A stretch of 64,000 bases of DNA from assembly GCF_037975245.1 (NCBI RefSeq), contig NC_092582.1, positions 7,543,001 to 7,607,000 of the forward strand. Reading direction: 5' to 3'. The notes below the pieces were generated by a model. It was not told where the DNA came from. It did not search any database and saw nothing but the letters and a program-made list of their open reading frames with translations. Of this stretch, positions 52,365-63,300 are shown piece by piece. Source of the DNA: Apostichopus japonicus. Taxonomy: Eukaryota > Echinodermata > Holothuroidea > Aspidochirotida > Stichopodidae. Each line of letters starts with the position of its first letter. Positions within the stretch are counted from its first letter, which is position 1. Both the position numbers and the translations under genes were made by a program.

Positions 52365-52390
52365 AATAAACGAAACGAAACGAAACGAAA
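52365..52390 (+). other. LINE 3' end: AATAAA and (CGAAA)4 tail
   Basis: AATAAA at 52365-52370 is followed at once by four CGAAA units (52371-52390), and then satellite. A short tandem-repeat tail in place of poly(A) is seen in CR1/L2-like and some Jockey-like LINEs. AATAAA could act as a polyadenylation signal, but its position immediately before the tail may be coincidence. Confidence 0.8.
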
Positions 52391-52599
52391 GTAGCCTTCA
52401 GATAGCATTTACACGTAAACAATTCCGCTATGGCGATTGCATAGCTTCGACATAGATGACGTAATCACTGCAATTGCCTATAGCAGATCGGTAATAGCTA
52501 TTTTATGACCGTGGAAATGGTTTCCCTAGTGTATTTATTTACAAATCATCATACATATTTACAAATTATCCCCGAAATCAGCGTCTAATTCGTTCCTTA

Positions 52600-55500
52600 T
52601 GGACGCAATCTACACGTAATAATGCTCACTCGAGCCTGCTTGTGCTTGAAGGAACAAAAATGCGACCAGACAATGGCATATACCCCTAAACAGTAGCCTT
52701 CAGATAGCATTTACACGTAAACAATAACGGCTTTGGCGATTGTATAGCTTCGACACGAGGGATAGATGACGTAATCACTGCAATTGCCTATAGCAGATCG
52801 GTAATAGCTATTTATTGACCGTGGAAATGGTTTTCCTAGTGTATCTATTTACAAAACATCATACATATTTTCAAATTATCCCCGAAATCAGCGTCTAATT
52901 CGTTCCTTATGGACGCAATCTACACGTAATAATGCTCACTCGAGCCTGCTTGTGCTTGAAGGAACAAAAATGCGACCAGACAATGGCATATACCCCTAAA
53001 CAGTAGCCTTCAGATAGCATTTACACGTAAACAATAGCGGCTTTGGCGATTGTATAGCTTCGACACGAGGTATAGATGACGTAATCACTGCAATTGCCTA
53101 TAGCAGATCGGTAATAGCTATTTTATGACCGTGGAAATGGTTTCCCTAGTGTATTTATTTACAACTCATCATACATATTTACAAATTATCCCCGAAATCA
53201 GCGTCTAATTCGTCCCTTATGTACGCAATCTACACGTAATAATGCTCACTCGAGCCTGTTTGTGCTTGAAGGAACAAAAATGCGACCAGATAATGGCATA
53301 TACCCCTAAAAAGTAGCCTTCAGATAGCATTTACACGTAAACAATTCCGCTATGGCGATTGCATAGCTTCGACATAGATGACGTAATCACTGCAATTGCC
53401 TATAGCAGATCGGTAATAGCTATTTTATGACCGTGGAAATGGTTTCCCTAGTGTATTTATTTACAAATCATCATACATATTTACAAATTATCCCCGAAAT
53501 CAGCGTCTAATTCGTCCCTTATGTACGCAATCTACACGTAATAATGCGCACTCGAGCCTGTTTGTGCTTGAAGGAACAAAAATGCGACCAGATAATGGCA
53601 TATACCCCTAAAAAGTAGCCTTCAGATAGCATTTACACGTAAACAATTCCGCTATGGCGATTGCATAGCTTCGACATAGATGACGTAATCACTGCAATTG
53701 CCTATAGCAGATCGGTAATAGCTATTTTATGACCGTGGAAATGGTTTCCCTAGTGTATTTATTTACAAAACATCATACATATTTACAAATTATCCCCGAA
53801 ATCAGCGTCTAATTCGTCCCTTATGTACGCAATCTACACGTAATAATGCTCACTCGAGCCTGTTTGTGCTTGAAGGAACAAAAATGCGACCAGATAATGG
53901 CATATACCCCTAAAAAGTAGCCTTCAGATAGCATTTACACGTAAACAATTCCGCTATGGCGATTGCATAGCTTCGACATAGATGACGTAATCACTGCAAT
54001 TGCCTATAGCCGATCGGTAATAGCTATTTTATGACCGTGGAAATGGTTTCCCTAGTGTATTTATTTACAAATCATCATACATATTTACAAATTATCCCCG
54101 AAATCAGCGTCTAATTTGTCCCTTTGGACGCAATCTACACGTAATAATGCTCACTAGAGCCTACTTGTGCTTGAAGGAATAAAAATGCGTCCAGACAATG
54201 GCATATACCCCTAAAAAGTAGCCTTCAGATAGTATTTACACGTAAACAATAGCGGCTATGGCGATTGCATAGCTTCGACACGAGGGATAGATGACGTAAT
54301 CACTGCAATTGCCTATAGCCGATCGGAATTAGCTATTTTATGACCGTGGAAATGGTTTCCCTAGTGTATCTATTTACAAAACATCATACATATTTACAAA
54401 TTATCCCCGAAATCAGCGTCTAATTCGTTCCTTATGGACGCAATCTACACGTAATAATGCTCACTCGAGCCTGCTTGTGCTTGAAGGAACAAAAATGCGA
54501 CCAGACAATGGCATATACCCCTAAACAGTAGCCTTCAGATAGCATTTACACGTAAACAATTCCGCTATGGCGATTGCATAGCTTCGACATAGATGACGTA
54601 ATCACTGCAATTGCCTATAGCAGATCGGTAATAGCTATTTTATGACCGTGGAAATGGTTTCCCTAGTGTATTTATTTACAAATCATCATACATATTTACA
54701 AATTATCCCCGAAATCAGCGTCTAATTCGTCCCTTATGTACGCAATCTACACGTAATAATGCTCACTCGAGCCTGTTTGTGCTTGAAGGAACAAAAATGC
54801 GACCAGATAATGGCATATACCCCTAAAAAGTAGCCTTCAGATAGCATTTACACGTAAACAATTCCGCTATGGCGATTGCATAGCTTCGACATAGATGACG
54901 TAATCACTGCAATTGCCTATAGCAGATCGGTAATAGCTATTTTATGACCGTGGAAATGGTTTCCCTAGTGTATTTATTTACAAATCATCATACATATTTA
55001 CAAATTATCCCCGAAATCAGCGTCTAATTCGTCCCTTATGTACGCAATCTACACGTAATAATGCTCACTCGAGCCTGTTTGTGCTTGAAGGAACAAAAAT
55101 GCGACCAGATAATGGCATATACCCCTAAAAAGTAGCCTTCAGATAGCATTTACACGTAAACAATTCCGCTATGGCGATTGCATAGCTTCGACATAGATGA
55201 CGTAATCACTGCAATTGCCTATAGCAGATCGGTAATAGCTATTTTATGACCGTGGAAATGGTTTCCCTAGTGTATTTATTTACAAAACATCATACATATT
55301 TACAAATTATCCCCGAAATCAGCGTCTAATTCGTCCCTTATGTACGCAATCTACACGTAATAATGCTCACTCGAGCCTGTTTGTGCTTGAAGGAACAAAA
55401 ATGCGACCAGATAATGGCATATACCCCTAAAAAGTAGCCTTCAGATAGCATTTACACGTAAACAATTCCGCTATGGCGATTGCATAGCTTCGACATAGAT

Positions 55501-57700
55501 GACGTAATCACTGCAATTGCCTATAGCAGATCGGTAATAGCTATTTTATGACCGTGGAAATGGTTTCCCTAGTGTATTTATTTACAAATCATCATACATA
55601 TTTACAAATTATCCCCGAAATCAGCGTCTAATTCGTTCCTTATGGACGCAATCTACACGTAATAATGCTCACTCGAGCCTGCTTGTGCTTGAAGGAACAA
55701 AAATGCGACCAGACAATGGCATATACCCCTAAACAGTAGCCTTCAGATAGCATTTACACGTAAACAATAACGGCTTTGGCGATTGTATAGCTTCGACACG
55801 AGGGATAGATGACGTAATCACTGCAATTGCCTATAGCAGATCGGTAATAGCTATTTATTGACCGTGGAAATGGTTTTCCTAGTGTATCTATTTACAAAAC
55901 ATCATACATATTTTCAAATTATCCCCGAAATCAGCGTCTAATTCGTTCCTTATGGACGCAATCTACACGTAATAATGCTCACTCGAGCCTGCTTGTGCTT
56001 GAAGGAACAAAAATGCGACCAGACAATGGCATATACCCCTAAACAGTAGCCTTCAGATAGCATTTACACGTAAACAATAGCGGCTTTGGCGATTGTATAG
56101 CTTCGACACGAGGTATAGATGACGTAATCACTGCAATTGCCTATAGCAGATCGGTAATAGCTATTTTATGACCGTGGAAATGGTTTCCCTAGTGTATTTA
56201 TTTACAACTCATCATACATATTTACAAATTATCCCCGAAATCAGCGTCTAATTCGTCCCTTATGTACGCAATCTACACGTAATAATGCTCACTCGAGCCT
56301 GTTTGTGCTTGAAGGAACAAAAATGCGACCAGATAATGGCATATACCCCTAAAAAGTAGCCTTCAGATAGCATTTACACGTAAACAATTCCGCTATGGCG
56401 ATTGCATAGCTTCGACATAGATGACGTAATCACTGCAATTGCCTATAGCAGATCGGTAATAGCTATTTTATGACCGTGGAAATGGTTTCCCTAGTGTATT
56501 TATTTACAAATCATCATACATATTTACAAATTATCCCCGAAATCAGCGTCTAATTCGTCCCTTATGTACGCAATCTACACGTAATAATGCGCACTCGAGC
56601 CTGTTTGTGCTTGAAGGAACAAAAATGCGACCAGATAATGGCATATACCCCTAAAAAGTAGCCTTCAGATAGCATTTACACGTAAACAATTCCGCTATGG
56701 CGATTGCATAGCTTCGACATAGATGACGTAATCACTGCAATTGCCTATAGCAGATCGGTAATAGCTATTTTATGACCGTGGAAATGGTTTCCCTAGTGTA
56801 TTTATTTACAAATCATCATACATATTTACAAATTATCCCCGAAATCAGCGTCTAATTCGTCCCTTATGTACGCAATCTACACGTAATAATGCTCACTCGA
56901 GCCTGTTTGTGCTTGAAGGAACAAAAATGCGACCAGATAATGGCATATACCCCTAAAAAGTAGCCTTCAGATAGCATTTACACGTAAACAATTCCGCTAT
57001 GGCGATTGCATAGCTTCGACATAGATGACGTAATCACTGCAATTGCCTATAGCCGATCGGTAATAGCTATTTTATGACCGTGGAAATGGTTTCCCTAGTG
57101 TATTTATTTACAAATCATCATACATATTTACAAATTATCCCCGAAATCAGCGTCTAATTTGTCCCTTTGGACGCAATCTACACGTAATAATGCTCACTAG
57201 AGCCTACTTGTGCTTGAAGGAATAAAAATGCGTCCAGACAATGGCATATACCCCTAAAAAGTAGCCTTCAGATAGTATTTACACGTAAACAATAGCGGCT
57301 ATGGCGATTGCATAGCTTCGACACGAGGGATAGATGACGTAATCACTGCAATTGCCTATAGCCGATCGGAATTAGCTATTTTATGACCGTGGAAATGGTT
57401 TCCCTAGTGTATCTATTTACAAAACATCATACATATTTACAAATTATCCCCGAAATCAGCGTCTAATTCGTTCCTTATGGACGCAATCTACACGTAATAA
57501 TGCTCACTCGAGCCTGCTTGTGCTTGAAGGAACAAAAATGCGACCAGACAATGGCATATACCCCTAAACAGTAGCCTTCAGATAGCATTTACACGTAAAC
57601 AATAACGGCTTTGGCGATTGTATAGCTTCGACACGAGGGATAGATGACGTAATCACTGCAATTGCCTATAGCAGATCGGTAATAGCTATTTTATGACCCA
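52600..57700 (+). repeat. Higher-order repeat with 3043-bp period (10-mer, 7A+3B less 1 bp)
   Basis: AATAACGG at 52723 and 55766, and TCACTAGAGCC at 54151 and 57194, are both 3043 bp apart. Ten monomers (7A+3B) would be 3044. The missing base is the shared one-base deletion CCCTTTGG for CCCTTATGG in both copies, which independently confirms the duplication. Confidence 0.9.
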
Positions 57701-58860
57701 GGAAATGGTTTCCCTAGTGTATTTATTTACAAATCATCATACATATTTACAAATTATCCCCGAAATCAGCGTCTAATTCGTCCCTTATGTACGCAATCTA
57801 CACGTAATAATGCTCACTCGAGCCTGTTTGTGCTTGAAGGAACAAAAATGCGACCAGATAATGGCATATACCCCTAAAAAGTAGCCTTCAGATAGCATTT
57901 ACACGTAAACAATTCCGCATGGCGATTGCATAGCTTCGACATAGATGACGTAATCACTGCAATTGCCTATAGCAGATCGGTAATAGCTATTTTATGACCG
58001 TGGAAATGGTTTCCCTAGTGTATTTATTTACAAATCATCATACATATTTACAAATTATCCCCGAAATCAGCGTCTAATTCGTCCCTTATGTACGCAATCT
58101 ACACGTAATAATGCTCACTCGAGCCTGTTTGTGCTTGAAGGAACAAAAATGCGACCAGATAATGGCATATACCCCTAAAAAGTAGCCTTCAGATAGCATT
58201 TACACGTAAACAATTCCGCTATGGCGATTGCATAGCTTCGACATAGATGACGTAATAACTGCAATTGCCTATAGCAGATCGGTAATAGCTATTTTATGAC
58301 CGTGGAAATGGTTTCCCTAGTGTATTTATTTACAAATCATCATACATATTTACAAATTATCCCCGAAATCAGCGTCTAATTCGTCCCTTATGTACGCAAT
58401 CTACACGTAATAATGCTCACTCGAGCCTGTTTGTGCTTGAAGGAACAAAAATGCGACCAGATAATGGCATATACCCCTAAAAAGTAGCCTTCAGATAGCA
58501 TTTACACGTAAACAATTCCGCTATGGCGATTGCATAGCTTCGACATAGATGACGTAATCACTGCAATTGCCTATAGCAGATCGGTAATAGCTATTTTATG
58601 ACCGTGGAAATGGTTTCCCTAGTGTATTTATTTACAAATCATCATACATATTTACAAATTATCCCCGAAATCAGCGTCTAATTCGTCCCTTATGTACGCA
58701 ATCTACACGTAATAATGCGCACTCGAGCCTGTTTGTGCTTGAAGGAACAAAAATGCGACCAGATAATGGCATATACCCCTAAAAAGTAGCCTTCAGATAG
58801 CATTTACACGTAAACAATTCCGCTATGGCGATTGCATAGCTTCGACATAGATGACGTAAT

Positions 58861-59580
58861 CACTGCAATTGCCTATAGCAGATTGGAATTAGCTATTTAT
58901 TGACCGTGGAAATGGTTTCCCTAGTGTATCTATTTACAAAACATCATACATATTTACAAATTATCTCCGAAATCAGCGTCTAATTCGTCCCTTATGTACG
59001 CAATCTACACGTAATAATGCTCACTCGAGCCTGTTTGTGCTTGAAGGAACAAAAATGCGACCAGATAATGGCATATACCCCTAAAAAGTAGCCTTCAGAT
59101 AGCATTTACACGTAAACAATTCCGCTATGGCGATTGCATAGCTTCGACATAGATGACGTAATCACTGCAATTGCCTATAGCAGATCGGTAATAGCTATTT
59201 TATGACCGTGGAAATGGTTTCCCTAGTGTATTTATTTACAAATCATCATACATATTTACAAATTATCCCCGAAATCAGCATCTAATTCGTCCCTTATGTA
59301 CGCAATCTACACGTAATAATGCTCACTCGAGCCTGTTTGTGCTTGAAGGAACAAAAATGCGACCAGATAATGGCATATACCCCTAAAAAGTAGCCTTCGG
59401 ATAGCATTTACACGTAAACAATTCCGCTATGGCGATTGCATAGCTTCGACATAGATGACGTAATCACTGCAATTGCCTATAGCAGATTGGAATTAGCTAT
59501 TTATTGACCGTGGAAATGGTTTCCCTAGTGTATCTATTTACAAAACATCATACATATTTACAAATTATCTCCGAAATCAG
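58861..59580 (+). repeat. A/B chimeric monomers, 604 bp apart
   Basis: At 58881 and 59485 a monomer begins as class A (AATTCCGCTATGG, CGACATAG) but continues as class B (GATTGGAATTAGCTATTTATTG, then GTATCTATTTAC). The two are exactly two A lengths apart. The class switch lies between the CRE-like word and the GATCGG word, consistent with exchange or conversion between A and B monomers. Confidence 0.7.
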
Positions 59581-60787
59581 CGTCTAATTCGTCCCTTATG
59601 TACGCAATCTACACGTAATAATGCTCACTCGAGCCTGTTTGTGCTTGAAGGAACAAAAATGCGACCAGATAATGGCATATACCCCTAAAAAGTAGCCTTC
59701 AGATAGCATTTACACGTAAACAATTCCGCTATGGCGATTGCATAGCTTCGACATAGATGACGTAATCACTGCAATTGCCTATAGCAGATCGGTAATAGCT
59801 ATTTTATGACCGTGGAAATGGTTTCCCTAGTGTATTTATTTACAAATCATCATACATATTTACAAATTATCCCCGAAATCAGCGTCTAATTCGTCCCTTA
59901 TGTACGCAATCTACACGTAATAATGCTCACTCGAGCCTGTTTGTGCTTGAAGGAACAAAAATGCGACCAGATAATGGCATATAACCCTAAAAAGTAGCCT
60001 TCAGATAGCATTTACACGTAAACAATTCCGCTATGGCGATTGCATAGCTTCGACATAGATGACGTAATAACTGCAATTGCCTATAGCAGATCGGTAATAG
60101 CTATTTTATGACCGTGGAAATGGTTTCCCTAGTGTATTTATTTACAAATCATCATACATATTTACAAATTATCCCCGAAATCAGCGTCTAATTCGTCCCT
60201 TATGTACGCAATCTACACGTAATAATGCTCACTCGAGCCTGTTTGTGCTTGAAGGAACAAAAATGCGACCAGATAATGGCATATACCCCTAAAAAGTAGC
60301 CTTCAGATAGCATTTACACGTAAACAATTCCGCTATGGCGATTGCATAGCTTCGACATAGATGACGTAATAACTGCAATTGCCTATAGCAGATCGGTAAT
60401 AGCTATTTTATGACCGTGGAAATGGTTTCCCTAGTGTATTTATTTACAAATCATCATACATATTTACAAATTATCCCCGAAATCAGCGTCTAATTCGTCC
60501 CTTATGTACGCAATCTACACGTAATAATGCTCACTCGAGCCTGTTTGTGCTTGAAGGAACAAAAATGCGACCAGATAATGGCATATACCCCTAAAAAGTA
60601 GCCTTCAGATAGCATTTACACGTAAACAATTCCGCTATGGCGATTGCATAGCTTCGACATAGATGACGTAATCACTGCAATTGCCTATAGCAGATCGGTA
60701 ATAGCTATTTTATGACCGTGGAAATGGTTTCCCTAGTGTATTTATTTACAAATCATCATACATATTTACAAATTGTCCCCGAAATCA

Positions 60788-60895
60788 GCGTCTAATTTGT
60801 CCCTTATGGACGCAATCTACACGTAATCACCGCAATTGCCTTAAGACGATCGGTAATAGATATTTAATGAACGTGAAAGCATGAAAACAAATTAT
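60788..60895 (+). repeat. Right-edge monomer with internal deletion
   Basis: The last near-consensus monomer reads TACACGTAAT and then jumps to CACCGCAATTGCC. In the full monomer ACGTAAT occurs twice, once before AATGCTC and once in GATGACGTAATCAC. Deletion between these two 7-bp copies explains the structure. After GGTAATAGATATTTAATG the sequence leaves the satellite at GTGAAAGCATGAAAACAA. Confidence 0.8.
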
Positions 60896-61002
60896 ACCTA
60901 TTTATTAGTTGGAAAGCAACAGATTCTTTTGCTGCATGTTCGACTAGCGTGGAAATCGAAATAATTTCTAGCCTAGAAAAAAAAAGATAAAGGGGAAAAA
61001 AA

Positions 61003-61080
61003 TGTTGACGTGGAATCGAACGTGGGACCTCGCGCACACAAAATGAGAGACCTACCTCTAAATCAAGAAGCCGCTTGTAC
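61003..61080 (-). ncRNA. tRNA-like Pol III sequence (tRNA pseudogene or SINE head)
   Basis: On the minus strand GTTCGATTC matches the Pol III box B consensus and is preceded by GCGCGAGGTCCCAC, as in many tRNA-derived SINEs. Upstream, TGATTTAGAGG matches box A with one mismatch, and AGAG/CTCT can form a D-arm around GTAGGT. A run of seven T (plus-strand A, 60996-61002) follows the 3' end as a Pol III terminator would. The T-stem and anticodon stem do not pair well and the acceptor pairs only over about four bases, so this is not a functional tRNA. Confidence 0.4.
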
Positions 61081-61110
61081 ACAGGCTAATATATATGTTA
61101 GCACATCCTT

Positions 61111-61545
61111 CGTAGCTTCGAAACGTTGGTCTCCAGTCAATCGGTAATAGATATCGGTATACCTACCAGGAATAGATGACAATCGCTGCAATTGCCTATA
61201 GCAGATCAGTTATATATTGACCGTCGAAAGTGGTTCCCCTAGTGTATTTATTTACATTTCCTTATAGAAGTTGACTAAATATCCCCGAAATCAGCGTCTA
61301 ATTCGTCCTTTGTAGACTCAATCTTCACGTAATAATGCTCACTACTCGAGCCTGCTTGGGCTTGAAGGAATAAAATTACGACGGGACGGTGTCACTTACC
61401 GCTAACACGGAGCTTCGAGACATCATGTATACGTAATCGACACAAGGAATAGATGACTCAATCACTGCAATTGTTTCTAGACGCTCCTTAATAGCTACCG
61501 TATTTATTGACAGTGAAAATGTGAAAACAATGTATACAACTGAAG
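61111..61545 (+). repeat. Relic satellite monomers beyond the right edge
   Basis: Satellite words appear in order but with many substitutions and indels: GCAATTGCCTATAGCAGATC (about 61189), CCCTAGTGTATTTATTTACA, CCCCGAAATCAGCGTCTAAT (about 61284), CTCGAGCCTGCTTG, then a second TCACTGCAATTG (about 61455). About one and a half diverged monomers are present. The block ends TTTATTGACAGTGAAAATG, then TGAAAACAATGTATA, closely resembling the exit at 60870-60890, so both blocks leave the satellite at the same monomer position. Confidence 0.8.
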
Positions 61546-62939
61546 AGGAAGAATGCTGGCTATTTTACCTCTCTATACGCCTATACAATTACACAGTGTA
61601 TTATACTCCGTGTTACCTTAATTGAGGTTCTTTCCATTCAAAGCAAGGTAGAGTCACTTTAACAAACATTCGCGATCACGTCCCAATCACAAAAGATGAT
61701 AAAATTCCTTTTCTGTTGATATAAAATTAAAAGAGATTAGACCAAATTTAAGACCGTCTAATCGAATATCCAATGACAAGCCTTGTAAGACTTGTAGAAT
61801 CTATTTTGTTCGACTCCCTATTATGTTGTACACAACTTATGTTGATAAAGTGCGCACGACAAGGCTCAAATATCCGTCTAATTTTACACAATTTTTAACA
61901 AAACTATACTACAAAGGAGAGGCTCTATTACAGAATGTAAGGGACGTCGTGAATCTATGTATATTGTCTTACAAAATAATTGTAAAACGTCAAAAATGTT
62001 TGACTGAAGCAGTTTGTGTTTGCTGTGCCATGCACGCACAGTGTGTTCTACACATTGAATGTTTATATAGGGGGTTATTGTCTATACTTGTTCTACGTAG
62101 TTCAAAATTAAGTGTAGATTGTGTTTGTCCATGATTCAACAGCAGTCATATATATAACTGCATGTGCAGATTTGGTAGAATGATATATCGATAGCTGAAG
62201 TTGATTAGTTTTCAAAATGCCTGTCGAATTTCTGTATCTTATAATGGTCAATACCACATCCGCAGAGCACTTTGTATACTGTTAGTCTACACGAACATTT
62301 GCGAAGTTGGTGATATTTTCTATAATGCATTTGGCAACGGCAATTGAGTGAACGATCCTCATCATAACAGTTGCGCTGGGGACATGTTTTTGTCTTTCTT
62401 AATACATTTTTAAAGGTATGCTGTAATGGCCCCAACTATGCTAGATATTCAAATATAGTCTCCTTTGTTCAAAATATTTACACTGTTTTTTACACTGTTT
62501 TTATTACAACCTTCGAGGAAGTTTTCCTCACTGGGACATTCAGTCATCTTGTGTGTTGAAAAATTCTTGCAATTATAATGAGCTATAGTTTGGGGCCTAT
62601 ACTGACTACCTTTAAACTAGATAGGAAGGTCTTAGAAGATCTATGTTCACATTGTTGTTGATAAGGATGACATATTACCAAATTTATTTTTTACATTTAA
62701 TTACCATTATAGTTTACCACTTTGCACTGGCAAACCGAACATCAAGCAAGGCTCTGCAAGACAATAATTAGGCTTCCAACGATACCATTAATGTTTTAGT
62801 CACAAGCTCCTCCTTGGACCTCACATACTTGTGCAAATTATTTTAACTCCAATAGAAAGTGGTAATATTAGCTTATTATAATCACAAGAAAGATTAATTT
62901 GAAAAGATTTTGAACTAACAGTTAAATAGTTAAAGAATA
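61546..62939. other. Unannotated right flank
   Basis: There is no recognisable gene. A 103-codon open frame at 61823-62134 and a cysteine-rich 76-codon frame on the minus strand at 62205-62435 show no family motif I can name, and splice structure cannot be judged. They are most likely chance frames. Confidence 0.5.
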
Positions 62940-63300
62940 GACCGAAGTGTCCTTGAACATAAAAATTTCTGAAACTCCGACCCCGAATGACCAAACTTAT
63001 GATCACGTTTTGCATACATCCACACGTCCGTCCGTGGACTCAGGAAGAAGCGTTTCCAAACAATTTACTAAACCGACCCCTAAATGACCTTCGACATAAA
63101 ATTCCTGAGCACTTCCACATGTCTCTTCATCACAGGCCATCTCTTTGCAAGTTTCATTGAAGTTGTACAAGCAGGTCTTATCAATTGTGGACAGAGAGAT
63201 GAATTGAAATGCAAAAAATCAACTTGATTCTCATAAACAGCTACAATCACAATCTTGATTTGTATCATCCAAGCCAAAGACATCTTTCTACTACTGCAAA
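62940..63300 (-). repeat. Degenerate dispersed repeat with AAGGTCATTT-type words
   Basis: CCGACCCCGAATGACC (62977) and CCGACCCCTAAATGACC (63073) are near-copies. CCTTGAACATAAAAATTTC (62951) and CCTTCGACATAAAATTCC (63088) are a second related pair. On the minus strand these read as GGTCATTTAGGGGTCGG words, a style I associate with abundant dispersed repeats in marine invertebrate genomes. The family and borders are not determined. Confidence 0.4.

Larger units (their letters stand above)
49377..52390 (+). mobile_element. 5'-truncated APE-type LINE (Jockey/CR1 group) inserted in an A monomer
   Basis: Satellite sequence stops at ...CCTAAAAAGT (49376) and resumes at GTAGCCTTCAG (52391). The flanking CTCGAG words at 49311 and 52629 are 3318 bp apart, which is 302 + 3016, so exactly one A monomer is interrupted. 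The duplicated target sequence can be AAAGT (49372-49376 and 52388-52392) or as little as GT; because the tail also ends in AAA, the limit is ambiguous. This is short for a LINE. The element keeps most of ORF2, a 243-bp 3' region and a short tandem tail in place of poly(A). A single copy with an open frame implies a recent insertion. Confidence 0.93.
6924..60881 (+). repeat. Satellite array of A (302 bp) and B (310 bp) monomers, about 166 copies
   Basis: One head-to-tail array fills this interval, apart from the LINE at 49377-52390. The spacing of the word GCGTCTAATT gives 302 bp for the common A class (7181, 7483, 7785, 8087) and 310 bp for B (8087 to 8397). B differs from A by AATAGCGGCTTTGG for AATTCCGCTATGG (+1) and by CGACACGAGGGATAG for CGACATAG (+7); TATTTATTGACC usually replaces TATTTTATGACC. 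From 7181 to 60788, after removing the 3016-bp insertion and the visible small deletions, the length fits 166 full monomers with 47 B. Each monomer carries a CTCGAG site, TGACGTAATCAC, the palindrome GCAATTGC and the dyad TTTACACGTAAA. The only coding potential is a 24-codon frame ending at the TAG in AAGTAG. Centromeric or pericentromeric location is possible but not shown by the sequence. Confidence 0.97.

Noticed and set aside
6924-60881. CRISPR-like array
   Set aside because: The repeats are 302-310 bp and directly abut, with no unique spacers. The setting is eukaryotic satellite DNA.
6924-60881. CENP-B box in the monomers
   Set aside because: I tested the TTCG-containing words (CTTCGACACGAGGGA in class B). 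The spacing of the required A and CGGG positions does not match the known box.
61003-61080. Functional tRNA gene
   Set aside because: The T-stem and anticodon stem do not pair and the acceptor pairs over only about four bases. Only a tRNA-derived relic is supportable.
61650-61990. Possible Penelope/GIY-YIG-like 'KPCKTCR' words
   Set aside because: Only a short Cys-rich string fits. The surrounding frames lack reverse transcriptase or GIY-YIG residues.
62205-62435. Cysteine-rich 76-codon minus-strand frame
   Set aside because: The Cys spacing does not match a domain I recognise, and there is no signal peptide or neighbouring exon evidence.
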